A stretch of 64,000 bases of DNA from an uncultured Gemmatimonadota bacterium (GTDB lineage Bacteria; Gemmatimonadota; Gemmatimonadetes; Gemmatimonadales; Gemmatimonadaceae): positions 4,776 through 68,775 of the forward strand of contig CAMLIT010000005.1 in the NCBI GenBank assembly GCA_946480295.1, given 5' to 3'. Positions 26,038-33,978 of the stretch are shown here, piece by piece. The notes under the pieces are model-generated. The model was not told the origin of the DNA and ran no database searches. It saw only the letters and a program-made list of their open reading frames with translations. Within the stretch, counting starts at the first letter, position 1; the number at the start of each line of letters is the position of its first letter. A program made the position numbers and the translations under genes.

Positions 26038-26631
26038 GTGATCGAGGTCGAGCTGAAGAGCATCGTTCCCGATCTCCCCGCGGCGCGCGCTGCCGCGGAG
26101 CGGGCGGGGGCGACGCTCGTCTTCGCCGGCCGGCTCGAGGACCGGCGCTACGACACCGCCGACCGCGCCCTCACCGCGCGCGACGAGGTGCTGCGGCTCC
26201 GCATCTACCGAGATGCCGACGGCGCGAGCGCCGCGCTCGACTGGAAGGGACCGACGTCGATCCACGACGGCTACAAGCGGCGCGAGGAGCTGAGCACCGG
26301 GATCACCGAGCCGGACGCGCTCGTGCGGATGCTCGAGCAGCTCGGCTTCCAGGTGACGATGGAGATCGATCGCGAGATCTGGCAGTACGAGCTGGACGAC
26401 GCGACGGTGCGCTTCGAGCGCTACCCGCGCCTCGACGACCTCGTGGAGGTGGAGGGGACGCCGGAGGCGATCGAGCGCGCGATCGGGCGCCTCGGCCTGC
26501 CGCGCGAGGGGTTCACGACCGAGCGGCTGCCCGACTTCGTGCGCCGCTACGAGCAGCGGACGGGCGAGCGCGCCGCGGTCTCCGACCAGGAGCTGGCGGG
26601 CGGCCCGCGCCAGGAGACGGGCGGTGCCTGA
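26038..26631 (+). CDS. CYTH-domain protein (class IV adenylate cyclase / thiamine triphosphatase superfamily)
   Basis: 197 residues. The N-terminal IEVELK is the ExExK signature of the CYTH triphosphate-tunnel fold. Further charged strands follow in VLRLRIYRD, LDWKGP, YKRREE and VRFERY. Members hydrolyse triphosphates (thiamine triphosphate, inorganic triphosphate) or make cAMP; CyaB-like class IV proteins are closest in layout. GTG start at 26038. The last 8 bases overlap the next gene. Confidence 0.85.
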   Translation: MIEVELKSIVPDLPAARAAAERAGATLVFAGRLEDRRYDTADRALTARDEVLRLRIYRDADGASAALDWKGPTSIHDGYKRREELSTGITEPDALVRMLEQLGFQVTMEIDREIWQYELDDATVRFERYPRLDDLVEVEGTPEAIERAIGRLGLPREGFTTERLPDFVRRYEQRTGERAAVSDQELAGGPRQETGGA

Positions 26632-27121
26632 CGAGTCGTTCCCCGGCCTGCCGGAGGTGATGGCCTCGCTGCGACGCGTCGGCTCCGCGCGGAGCACGCG
26701 GGGGCAGGCGGAGCCGCTGCGCTTCTTCGCGCCGCTGCTCGAGGCCCGGCGCGCCGCCGCGCGCGCACGGAGCCGCGCCGAGGCGGTGGCGGCATTTCCG
26801 GCGTCGTCGCTCAACGCGGCCATCCGGCGCGTCCTCACCGAGCTCGCCGGCGAGCGCTTCGCGTCGCACCCGCCGGCGCGCCGCGCCTTCGAGGCGGAGC
26901 TCGAGGACGTCGTCGAGCCGCTGCGCGCGGCGCTCGTCAGGCTCGGCGAGCTCGCGCCCGCGGCGCGCGCGCAGGCGGAGGGGGAGGGGGAGGGGGAAGC
27001 CTCGGACGCGGCCTGGCAGGCGTGGCTCGCGCAGCTTCGTACCTGCTTCGCCGCCGCCGACACGATCTGGCCGGCGCTCGACGCCGCGCTCGCGCCCCGC
27101 GCCGGGGAGGGGCAGCCATGA
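26624..27121 (+). CDS. Conserved-looking hypothetical protein, alpha-helical
   Basis: 165 residues from GTG at 26624. The composition is Ala/Arg/Glu-rich and predicted almost entirely helical, with two conserved-looking segments (SSLNAAIRRVLTELAGERF and WLAQLRTCFAAADTIWPAL). A short (GGAGGG)n microrepeat near 26980 encodes EGEGEGE. It sits in overlap on both sides (8 bases with CYTH, ATGA with acpS), which argues it is a real gene. No function recognised. Confidence 0.65.
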   Translation: MPDESFPGLPEVMASLRRVGSARSTRGQAEPLRFFAPLLEARRAAARARSRAEAVAAFPASSLNAAIRRVLTELAGERFASHPPARRAFEAELEDVVEPLRAALVRLGELAPAARAQAEGEGEGEASDAAWQAWLAQLRTCFAAADTIWPALDAALAPRAGEGQP

Positions 27122-27498
27122 TCGTCGCCATCGGGCTGGACGCGGTGGACATCGACCGCGTCGAGCGCATGCTCGACGAGAACGGCGAGCGGATGCTGGA
27201 GCGGCTCTTCACCCCCGGCGAGTCGGCGTACGCGCTTTCGCGCGCGCGCCCCGCACAGCACCTCGCCGCGCGGCTCGCCGCCAAGGAGGCGGCGTTCAAG
27301 GCGCTCGCCGGGAACGACCTGGCGCGCGCGGTGGGGTGGAGGGAGATCGAGGTGCGCAACGGCGCGGACGGGGCGCCGACGCTCGAGCTCGCGGGGAGAG
27401 CGAAGGCGAGGGCGGCGGAGCTGGGAGTGGGGAGGGTGCACGTGACGCTCACGCACACGGGAAGAGTCGCGGTGGCGGTGGTCGTGCTGGAGGGGTGA
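27118..27498 (+). CDS. acpS: Holo-[acyl-carrier-protein] synthase
   Basis: 126 residues, normal AcpS length. Transfers phosphopantetheine from CoA to acyl carrier protein. IGLDAVDIDRVE holds the Mg-binding aspartate (D8), and AAKEAAFKAL holds the conserved glutamate and lysine. VTLTHTGRVAVAVVV is the C-terminal core. ATG overlaps the upstream stop as ATGA. Followed by a repeat-rich gap rather than another operon member. Confidence 0.93.
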   Translation: MIVAIGLDAVDIDRVERMLDENGERMLERLFTPGESAYALSRARPAQHLAARLAAKEAAFKALAGNDLARAVGWREIEVRNGADGAPTLELAGRAKARAAELGVGRVHVTLTHTGRVAVAVVVLEG

Positions 27499-27752
27499 GC
27501 CGGGAGCGCGAACGCACTTCGTACTGCGTACTGCGAACGCACCGCGGATTACGGACGCGGATTCACTGCGGACTGCGGACGTACTGCGGATTTCGGACGC
27601 GGATTCACTGCGGACTGCGGACGTACTGCGGACCCGGATGGCGGACGGTTGGGGTCGGGGTCAGGTCGGGGCGAGGGGTGCGACGCCTCCCGCCTCCCGC
27701 CTCCCGCCTCCCGCTTCCCGCGCTCCGGTAATCCCGATAGGTTTCCTCGGCG
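27499..27752. repeat. Repeat-rich gap: variant palindromic element with (GCCTCCC)n arm
   Basis: The 254-base gap between acpS and the cytochrome-FTR1 gene has no gene. Its left part is built of TACTGCG, GCGGACTGCGG and ACGCGGATT pieces, including a 42-base unit repeated twice (27553-27636). Its right part is GCCTCCC heptads (about 27691-27718), as in the other elements, ending 30 bases before the ATG at 27753. The core differs from the other copies. Confidence 0.75.
27553..27636. repeat. Direct tandem repeat, 2 x 42 bp
   Basis: Unit 1 is 27553-27594 and unit 2 is 27595-27636. Both begin GGACGCGGATTCACTGCGG and continue identically to GTACTGCGGA; only the last bases differ (TTTC versus CCCG). 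A partial earlier copy is visible near 27515-27555. The unit is a multiple of three, but no frame here looks coding. Confidence 0.85.
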
Positions 27753-29969
27753 ATGAACCCCGGAACGCCTTTCCGCCGCATCGCCGCCGCCCTCGTGTTC
27801 GCCCTCCTCGGAGCGGCGCCAGTCGCTGCCCAGGAGCAGCCGGTGCGGCGCGTCGCCAACATCGTCAGCGTCGCCATCGAGGAGTACGGGAAGGGGATCG
27901 ATGACCGCGGCCGGCTCATCAACCCCACCGAGTACCAGGAAGCCGTCGACTTCCTCGCCGATGCCCAGTCGGCGGCCCAGCGGCTGAGCGGGGATCAGGC
28001 GGTACGGGCGAGGGCGGTGCTCGACTCGATCGTCGCCGCCGCGAAAGCCAAGAACCCGCCCTCCGCGCTCGCCACCCTCGAGCAGCATTTCGCCGGCGTC
28101 CTCGGCGCCGAGGCGGCGCTCGAGCTGCCGAACCGGCCGGTGGACGCCGCCGCCGGAGGGGTGCTCTTCCAGAAGACCTGCGCTTCCTGCCACGGTGCCC
28201 TCGGCATGGGCGATGGACCGGCTGCCGCCGCCATCAACCCGCGGCCGCCGGCGATCGGCGACGAGGCGACGATGAAGGGCGTCAGCCCGGCGATGATGTA
28301 CCGCATCGTCTCCGTCGGCATCTCGGGGACGCAGATGGCCGGCTACGCCAACAGCCTCACGCCGGAGCAGCGCTGGAACATCGTCTGGTACCTGACGACG
28401 CTGCGCAGCCACCCGGCGCAGGTGATGGAGGGGGAGGGGCTGTACGCGCAGCGCTGCGTCCAGTGCCACGGCATCGCCGGCGGCTCCGACGGCCAGCTCG
28501 CCCGGAGCCTCAGCAAGCTGCCCCCGGAGATCGGCTCGCTGCCCTGGCAGGCGGAGCGGAGCGACGAGCAGCTCGCGGCGACGGTGAAGAACGGCACGCC
28601 GGGCACGCCGATGCCGCCGTCGCCGGAGCTGAGCGACGCGCAGGTGCAGAGCATCGTCGCCTACCTCCGCACGCTGCCGCTCCAGCAGCGCAACGCCGGC
28701 GCGGTGGCGACGCGCGACAGCGGCGACGCGACGGTGGCGTCGCGCAACGTGGTCGCGCTGCTCGAGCAGTCGCTCACGGCGGCGCGCAGCGGCCGGCCGA
28801 GCGACGCGGGGGACAAGGCGTTCGACGCCTACATCGCCTTCGAGCCGCTGGAGAGCCCGGCGCGCGCGAAGAACCCCGGGCTCGTCTCCTCGATGGAGAA
28901 GCTGTTCGCCGACTTCAAGGGCGCGGTCCGCGCGAACGACCTCCAGGGGGCCGAGCGGGCGCGCGACGCGATCGAGGCGAATCTCCCCGCCGTCGTCGAG
29001 CTCACGAAGCCGGCCGGCAGCGGCGCCGAGGCGTTCTGGCAGTCGTTCCTCATCATCCTGCGCGAGGGGTTCGAGGCGATCCTCGTCATCGGCGCCGTCG
29101 TCGCCTTCCTCCTCAAGACGGGCCACCGCGAGCGGCTGCGCTCCATCTGGCTCGGCGTGGCGCTCGGCCTCGCGGCGAGCGCGGTCACGGCGGTGGTCCT
29201 CAAGACGGTCCTCGCCGCGGTGCCGGCGAGCAGCGAGATCATTGAGGGGCTGACGCTGCTCGTCGCCGTCGTCGTCCTCTTCTCGGTGAGCTACTGGCTC
29301 ATCTCGCGCGTCGAGGCCGCGAAGTGGCAGCAGTTCATCCGCGAGAAGGTGACCGACGCCCTGGAGCACGGGGGCGGACGCGCCCTCGCCTTCGTCGCCT
29401 TCCTCGCCGTCTATCGCGAGGGCGCCGAGACGGCGCTGTTCTACCAGGCGCTGTTCAACGAGGGACCGCACATCGCGGGACAGCTCGCGGGCGGGATCGT
29501 CGCCGGCTTCATCGCCCTCGCGATCATCTTCACCCTGTTCTACCGCTACGGCGTCCGCATCCCGCTGCGTCCCTTCTTCAGCATCACGAGCGTCCTGCTG
29601 TACTACATGGCGTTCGTCTTCCTCGGGAAGGGGATCCGCGAGCTGCAGGAGGGGAACGCGATCGGGATGACGGTGATCCCCGGCTTCCCGAGCGTGGACG
29701 CGCTGGGGATCTACCCGACCTGGCAGACGATCCTCGCGCAGCTCCTGCTGCTGGCGCTGCTCGCGTTCGCGGTGGCGAAGACCTTCTGGCCCAAGCGGTC
29801 GGTGGCGCTGCCCACGGTGCCCGCCGAGGCGACGCCGGCGGCGACGCTGGCCGAGGAGATCGCGGCGGTGCGCGAGGACAACGAGCGGCTGCGCATGCGC
29901 CTGACGGCGCTCGAGGAAGCGATCGGCGCGGACGAGCCGTCGGAGCCGCCCGCGGAGCGCCGGCACTAG
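27753..29969 (+). CDS. Cytochrome c-FTR1 iron permease fusion
   Basis: 738 residues. A signal peptide (1-27, ending VAAQ) leads into two cytochrome c domains with haem motifs CASCH (143-147) and CVQCH (235-239) plus likely methionine ligands. A helical linker follows, then an FTR1 permease domain with the two iron-binding REGxE motifs REGFE (437-441) and REGAE (555-559) and about seven helices. A coiled tail ends the protein. FTR1 permeases take up Fe(III) after Fe(II) oxidation; the attached cytochromes could accept those electrons in the periplasm, replacing a multicopper oxidase. This role is inferred. Confidence 0.92.
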   Translation: MNPGTPFRRIAAALVFALLGAAPVAAQEQPVRRVANIVSVAIEEYGKGIDDRGRLINPTEYQEAVDFLADAQSAAQRLSGDQAVRARAVLDSIVAAAKAKNPPSALATLEQHFAGVLGAEAALELPNRPVDAAAGGVLFQKTCASCHGALGMGDGPAAAAINPRPPAIGDEATMKGVSPAMMYRIVSVGISGTQMAGYANSLTPEQRWNIVWYLTTLRSHPAQVMEGEGLYAQRCVQCHGIAGGSDGQLARSLSKLPPEIGSLPWQAERSDEQLAATVKNGTPGTPMPPSPELSDAQVQSIVAYLRTLPLQQRNAGAVATRDSGDATVASRNVVALLEQSLTAARSGRPSDAGDKAFDAYIAFEPLESPARAKNPGLVSSMEKLFADFKGAVRANDLQGAERARDAIEANLPAVVELTKPAGSGAEAFWQSFLIILREGFEAILVIGAVVAFLLKTGHRERLRSIWLGVALGLAASAVTAVVLKTVLAAVPASSEIIEGLTLLVAVVVLFSVSYWLISRVEAAKWQQFIREKVTDALEHGGGRALAFVAFLAVYREGAETALFYQALFNEGPHIAGQLAGGIVAGFIALAIIFTLFYRYGVRIPLRPFFSITSVLLYYMAFVFLGKGIRELQEGNAIGMTVIPGFPSVDALGIYPTWQTILAQLLLLALLAFAVAKTFWPKRSVALPTVPAEATPAATLAEEIAAVREDNERLRMRLTALEEAIGADEPSEPPAERRH

Positions 29970-29979
29970 TCTCGCCCGC

Positions 29980-30001
29980 ACCAGCCCCGCGCGGGGCTGG
30001 T
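29980..30001. terminator. 22-bp palindrome, possible terminator hairpin
   Basis: ACCAGCCCCGC pairs perfectly with GCGGGGCTGGT, 10 bases after the FTR1-fusion stop. There is no T-run, as is common in very GC-rich genomes. It lies 34 bases before the DUF2179 gene and could end the upstream transcript. Confidence 0.45.
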
Positions 30002-30035
30002 CCCCGGCCGGGCTGGCGGCGCTAGCTTCCAGCCC

Positions 30036-30623
30036 ATGAACCCCGACGTGCTGTTCGCCCTGCCGTGGGGCCCGCTCGTCATCTTCTGCATGCGCATCGT
30101 CGACGTCTCGCTCGACACGATGCGCGTGATCTTCGCCATCCGCGGCAAGCGCCTGATCGCCGCGGTGCTCGGCTTCCTCTCGGTGCTCGTCTGGATCTTC
30201 GCCGTGGGGAACGCCGTCAAGCACCTCGACAGCATCTGGTACGTCCTCGGCTACGCCGCCGGCTACGCGACGGGGAACTACGTGGGGATCACCCTCGACG
30301 CGGCGCTGGCGTACGGCGTGGTGATGGTGCGCGTGGTCTCACGCACGGCCGGTGTCGAGATCGCCGAGGCGCTGCGCGAGCGGGGCTACGGGGTGACGGA
30401 GTTCCCGGGCTTCGGCCGCGACGGCGCGGTGGAGATCGTGAGCTCGGCGATGCAGCGGCGGCACCTCCAGGAGACGCTCGCGCTCATCCAGCAGTGGGAC
30501 CCCGACGCGTTCGTGACGGTGGAGGAGCCGAAGGAGCTGCGCGGCGGCTCGATCGTCGCCCGCGAGTGGCGCTTCGGGGCGGGGCTGGGGGCGTGGATAC
30601 GGGGAGGGAGGCAGCGACGGTAG
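30036..30623 (+). CDS. DUF5698/DUF2179 membrane protein (UPF0316-like)
   Basis: 195 residues. Three N-terminal membrane helices (about 10-85) contain RIVDVSLDTMRVIFAIRGKR and the stretch GYAAGYATGNYVGI, which mark the UPF0316/DUF5698 family. A soluble DUF2179 domain follows (ERGYGVTEFPGFGRDGAV). DUF2179 is a small ferredoxin-like domain found on membrane proteins of unknown job. The gene ends in TAG that is shared with the start of a palindromic repeat. Confidence 0.88.
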   Translation: MNPDVLFALPWGPLVIFCMRIVDVSLDTMRVIFAIRGKRLIAAVLGFLSVLVWIFAVGNAVKHLDSIWYVLGYAAGYATGNYVGITLDAALAYGVVMVRVVSRTAGVEIAEALRERGYGVTEFPGFGRDGAVEIVSSAMQRRHLQETLALIQQWDPDAFVTVEEPKELRGGSIVAREWRFGAGLGAWIRGGRQRR

Positions 30624-30801
30624 GGACGCGGGACGCGGGACGCGAAACGACGTTATTCGTTCTTGGTCGTTGGTCATTCGCGAGCCGCTCGGGATGCCTC
30701 GCCTGGCATCATGAGCGGCCCGCCAAGAACCAACGACCGACGACCAGGTACGTTCGTGCTCGTCCCTCGTCCCCCTCCCCACGACCCTCTCCCCACACCC
30801 C
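30621..30801. repeat. Palindromic element between convergent genes (GGGACGC arms)
   Basis: Begins TAGGGACGCGGGACGC, whose TAG is the stop of the upstream gene, then three GGGACGC-type units. The core carries GTTCTTGGTCGTTGGT (30659-30674), GCGAGCCGCTCGGGATGC and, inverted, GCCAAGAACCAACGACC. The right side has CGTCCCTCGTCCCCCTCCCC in place of the GCCTCCC array. It fills the gap between the convergent DUF2179 and minus-strand hypothetical genes. Its first 26 bases match those of the 47567 element. Confidence 0.85.
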
Positions 30802-31125
30802 TCATACCAACCGCACCGCCTCGCACTCCCTCCCATGCTCCGCGCAGTACGTCCCGTACCGGTCGCGGAAGACCATGTGGGTGACGCGGTCGTCGGGGAA
30901 GCGGATGCGGAAGAGGGCGGAGACGCCCGTGCGGGGGCCGATGTGCTGGCGTGGGTCCAGCGCCTCGACCTCCACCTGCCTCGGGAACATGTCGAGCTGC
31001 TCCCCGAACCACGTGCGCTTCGGCTTCGCCCGCCGCGTCCCGCGCACGGGACGTCTGTCCGTCGGCATCGGCATCTCCTCGAAGAGTGCCAGTGCTTCCA
31101 CGTCCGTCGCCTGCCGCCGCATCAC
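30802..31125 (-). CDS. Hypothetical protein, last gene of the lgt cluster
   Basis: 107 residues from ATG at 31125, 13 bases after the lgt stop, same strand. No signal or membrane segment. The second half (SALFRIRFPDDRVTHMVFRD and GTYCAEHGREC) looks like a small beta-rich domain; the first half is basic (RRPVRGTRRAKPKRTW). No family recognised. Its 3' end meets a palindromic repeat. Confidence 0.65.
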   Translation of the reverse strand: MMRRQATDVEALALFEEMPMPTDRRPVRGTRRAKPKRTWFGEQLDMFPRQVEVEALDPRQHIGPRTGVSALFRIRFPDDRVTHMVFRDRYGTYCAEHGRECEAVRLV

Positions 31126-31138
31126 CGCGCGAGGATCG

Positions 31139-31993
31139 TCAGGCCGTCGCCGGGGCGGCGTAGATCCCGGGCTGCCCCTCGCGCACCTCGCGCCTAACGT
31201 ACATCAGGACGAAGCCGAACGCCACGAAGACGAGCGCGATGAGCTGCGCGTACGTGAGCCCGCCCACCAGCAGCCGGTCGTCCTTCGCGCGGAAGAACTC
31301 GATGATGAAGCGCTCGATCCCGGCGAGCACGCAGTAGACGCCGAACAGCCATCCCTCGGCGTGCTTGTGGTCGCGCATCTTCCAGAGGATGCCGAACATG
31401 ATCAGCGCGAGCGCGATCTCGTACAGCTCCGTCGGGTGCACCGAGACGAGCCGGTTCGGATCGCTGTTGAGCGGGAACTGTACGCCGAACTCGTGCTGCA
31501 TGTTGTACACGGTCGACGGCGGCGCGCCCTGCGGGAAGGCCACGGCCAGCGGGCCGTTCCACGGCTTGCCGTAGTCGTCGCCCACGGCCCAGCAGCCGGT
31601 GCGCCCGACCGCGTACGCCGCGGCGATCGCCGGACCGGCGACGTCGAAGATGCGCATCACCGAGAGCCGCTTGCGCCAGATGACGAGCAGTCCCGCGACG
31701 ATGCCGCCGATCAGCCCGCCCCAGAAGACGAAGCCGCCGCGGGTGAACATCGCGTCCCAGTTCCCGAGGATGACGACGTAGTACAGCTTCGCGCCGAGGA
31801 GCCCGCCGACGACCGCGGCGAACACCAGGTCGGCGATCGGCTCGGGATCGTGGCCGCGCCGCGCCAGCTCTCGCTGGCTCACCACCTGGGCCACGACGAA
31901 CGCCATCAGGACGGCGATGCCGAAGCCGGTGAACGACAGGATCCCGATGCTGAGGATGGTGGGATGATGTATGATCGGGTGGGGGAGCGTCAT
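31139..31993 (-). CDS. lgt: Prolipoprotein diacylglyceryl transferase
   Basis: 284 residues, about seven membrane helices. Adds diacylglycerol to the lipobox cysteine of prelipoproteins, the first step of lipoprotein maturation. The Lgt signature GRTGCWAVGDDYG is at 130-142, and HPTELYE is the conserved C-terminal motif. Its ATG overlaps the tsaD stop as ATGA. Many lipoproteins with clear lipoboxes are encoded in this window, so the enzyme has local clients. Confidence 0.95.
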   Translation of the reverse strand: MTLPHPIIHHPTILSIGILSFTGFGIAVLMAFVVAQVVSQRELARRGHDPEPIADLVFAAVVGGLLGAKLYYVVILGNWDAMFTRGGFVFWGGLIGGIVAGLLVIWRKRLSVMRIFDVAGPAIAAAYAVGRTGCWAVGDDYGKPWNGPLAVAFPQGAPPSTVYNMQHEFGVQFPLNSDPNRLVSVHPTELYEIALALIMFGILWKMRDHKHAEGWLFGVYCVLAGIERFIIEFFRAKDDRLLVGGLTYAQLIALVFVAFGFVLMYVRREVREGQPGIYAAPATA

Positions 31994-33195
31994 GCGTCGA
32001 TCAGTCCCGGTAGAGGGAGAGAGGCGAAGGCGTTGAGGTCGAGCCCGGCGCGCTCGCTGCGTTCGAGGTGAAAGATACCCGCCCGCGCGATCATCGCAGC
32101 ATTGTCGGTCGCCAGCCGGCGGCTCGGGGCGTACACCGCGGCGCCGAGCGAGGCGACGCGCGCGCGAAGCGCCTCGACGAGGGTCCGGTTTCCCGCTACC
32201 CCACCCCCGAGCACGACCCGTCGCCTCCCGAATTGTTCCACGGCGCGCGCGGTCTTCTCGGCCAGGGTGGCGATGAGGGCGTCCTGGAAGGCCTGGGCGA
32301 TCTGGCGGGAGGCGGGAGGAGGGAGGAGGGAGGCGGCTAGGGACGAGGGACGCGGGACGCGCGGCGCGTCCGAGCCTTCGAGTCCGCGATCGCCCTCACG
32401 CCGAGGTGTTCGATCCGACGCCGTCACGCCACCACGCGTCGCGCGTCCCGCGTCCCCAGCCGCTACCCGCTCCCCCCTCCCCGCTTCCCGTACCGCGTTC
32501 AGCACCGCGGTCTTCAGCCCGCTGAACGAGACGTCGTAGTAGTCCGGGTCCCCCGGGCGCTGGTCGCGGCGGAGCATGGGGCGGGCGAAGCGGTAGGGGT
32601 TCGGCGTGCCCGAGGCCGCCCCCTCCCGCGCGGCGCGCTCGATGTGCGGGCCGCCGGGATAGGGGAAGCCGAGCAGCTTGGCGACCTTGTCGAACGCCTC
32701 GCCCGCCGCGTCGTCGCGCGTGCGGCCGAGGAGGCGGTAGCGTCCCCACGCCTCCACGTCGAGCAGCAGCGTGTGGCCGCCGGAGACGAGGAGCGCCGTG
32801 AATGGCGGGACCGCGTCCGGGTGCTCGAGCGCCGTGGCGAAGAGGTGCCCCTCCATGTGGTGCACGCCGACCACCGGGATCCCCAGCGCGAACGCGAGCG
32901 CCTTGGCGTAGCTGACGCCCACGAGGAGGGCGCCGACGAGCCCCGGGGCGTTCGTCACCGCGACGGCGTCGAGGTCGTGCGCGCCGAGCGAGGCGTCGGC
33001 GAGCGCGCGCTGGACGACGGGGACGATCGCCGTCAGGTGCGCGCGCGAGGCGATCTCGGGGACGACGCCGCCGAAGATGCGATGCACGTCCTGCGACAGG
33101 ATGACGAGCGAGCGGAGCGCGACCGCGTCGCCGCTCCCGTCGAGCACCGCGGCCGACGTCTCGTCGCACGACGTCTCGATGCCGAGGACGCGCAT
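31990..33195 (-). CDS. tsaD: tRNA N6-adenosine threonylcarbamoyltransferase with 60-residue in-frame insert
   Basis: 401 residues; the family is normally near 340. TsaD forms t6A37 in tRNAs reading ANN codons. Metal-binding histidines lie in HHMEGH (112-117), with the actin-like ATPase motifs VSGGHT (138-142) and LGGGVAGN (329-336) intact. Residues 238-297 are extra: an Arg/Ala/Pro-rich segment encoded by a palindromic repeat, placed between NAVRE and QIAQAFQDAL, a surface loop in known TsaD structures. Without it the protein would be 341 residues. Starts inside the ybbR stop (TGATG). The gene is essential in most bacteria, so the insert is presumably tolerated. Confidence 0.95.
   Translation of the reverse strand: MRVLGIETSCDETSAAVLDGSGDAVALRSLVILSQDVHRIFGGVVPEIASRAHLTAIVPVVQRALADASLGAHDLDAVAVTNAPGLVGALLVGVSYAKALAFALGIPVVGVHHMEGHLFATALEHPDAVPPFTALLVSGGHTLLLDVEAWGRYRLLGRTRDDAAGEAFDKVAKLLGFPYPGGPHIERAAREGAASGTPNPYRFARPMLRRDQRPGDPDYYDVSFSGLKTAVLNAVREAGRGERVAAGDAGRATRGGVTASDRTPRREGDRGLEGSDAPRVPRPSSLAASLLPPPASRQIAQAFQDALIATLAEKTARAVEQFGRRRVVLGGGVAGNRTLVEALRARVASLGAAVYAPSRRLATDNAAMIARAGIFHLERSERAGLDLNAFASLPLPGLIDA
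32305..32484 (-). repeat. In-frame palindromic element inside tsaD
   Basis: About 180 bp (60 codons). On the plus strand: GGGAGGC/GGGAGGA heptads, CTAGGGACGAGGGACGCGG, a core, then CGCGTCCCGCGTCCCC and CCTCCCC-type units. The 36-base core at 32395-32430 matches the one in tgt at 32 of 36 positions (both contain GGCGTGACGGCGT and AACACCTCGGC on the coding strand). Exact borders are estimated from the protein family alignment, give or take a few codons. Confidence 0.88.
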
Positions 33196-33968
33196 CAGGG
33201 CCGGCGCGTCGACGTGTCCGGGCGGGGGTGCGCGGCGGTCTCCGGCGCGGTGGGCGCCGGCGCCGGTTCGGGCACGGCGGGGCGCGCGCCGACGAGGACC
33301 ACGCGCACCTTCACCTGCGCCGGCTTCACGCGCACGCCGAGGTGCGTCGTGTCGATGTCCACCAGGTGCGGGAGCGAGTCCGACGCGGGGATCGTCGCGC
33401 GCACCGTCGTGACGTACGACGTGTGCAGGACGCTGAGCCGCGGTCCGCTCACCTCCACCATCGCCGGATCGAAGCGCACCTCGAGCGGGCCGGTGAGGGA
33501 GTCGCCGACGACCTGGAGGTTGGAGCGGACGGGCACGCGGCGCGAGCTCGACGCCTCGAAGCGCAGGGTGATGCTGCGGGGGCGCACGTCCTCCACGTCG
33601 GCGTCCATCCCCGCCGGGAGCTGCACGTCCTGCGGCTGGAGGTCCACGACGAGCGTGTCCGGCGCGTCGGCGGCGATCGGCCGGTGGATGACGGGCGGAT
33701 TCGACGCGAGCTTCAGCAGCTCGTTAGGCGTGCCGAGGACCAGCGCCTTGATCTGCGGCGGCCGGTCGCGCAGCACCAGCGTGGTGTCGAGCTGCGGCTG
33801 GAAGCTGACGTCCACCAGCTCCTCCATCTTCTCCCGCGCGCCGACGAGGAACCAGAGGACGACCGACAGCAGCACCGCCGTCCCCTTGAGGACCAGGCGC
33901 TCGGTGAACGCCGCGACGATGCGCCGGCGCCAGACGTTGCGCGAGTTGCCGGAGGGTTGTGGCGCCAT
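33195..33968 (-). CDS. YbbR/CdaR-like domain protein
   Basis: 257 residues. One N-terminal membrane helix (about 26-44) anchors at least two YbbR repeats (about 50-135 and 140-225). In Firmicutes such proteins (CdaR) regulate the diadenylate cyclase CdaA. No cyclase gene is next to it here, though in related genomes one may lie elsewhere. The tail is proline-rich. Carries one CGTTAGGC at 33722. Overlaps the tsaD start by one base. Confidence 0.85.
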   Translation of the reverse strand: MAPQPSGNSRNVWRRRIVAAFTERLVLKGTAVLLSVVLWFLVGAREKMEELVDVSFQPQLDTTLVLRDRPPQIKALVLGTPNELLKLASNPPVIHRPIAADAPDTLVVDLQPQDVQLPAGMDADVEDVRPRSITLRFEASSSRRVPVRSNLQVVGDSLTGPLEVRFDPAMVEVSGPRLSVLHTSYVTTVRATIPASDSLPHLVDIDTTHLGVRVKPAQVKVRVVLVGARPAVPEPAPAPTAPETAAHPRPDTSTRRP

Positions 33969-33978
33969 GCGGGCGTGC

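Noticed and set aside
31990..33195. tsaD as a pseudogene because of the insert
   Set aside because: The frame is open throughout, all catalytic motifs are intact, and its overlaps with lgt and ybbR are preserved.
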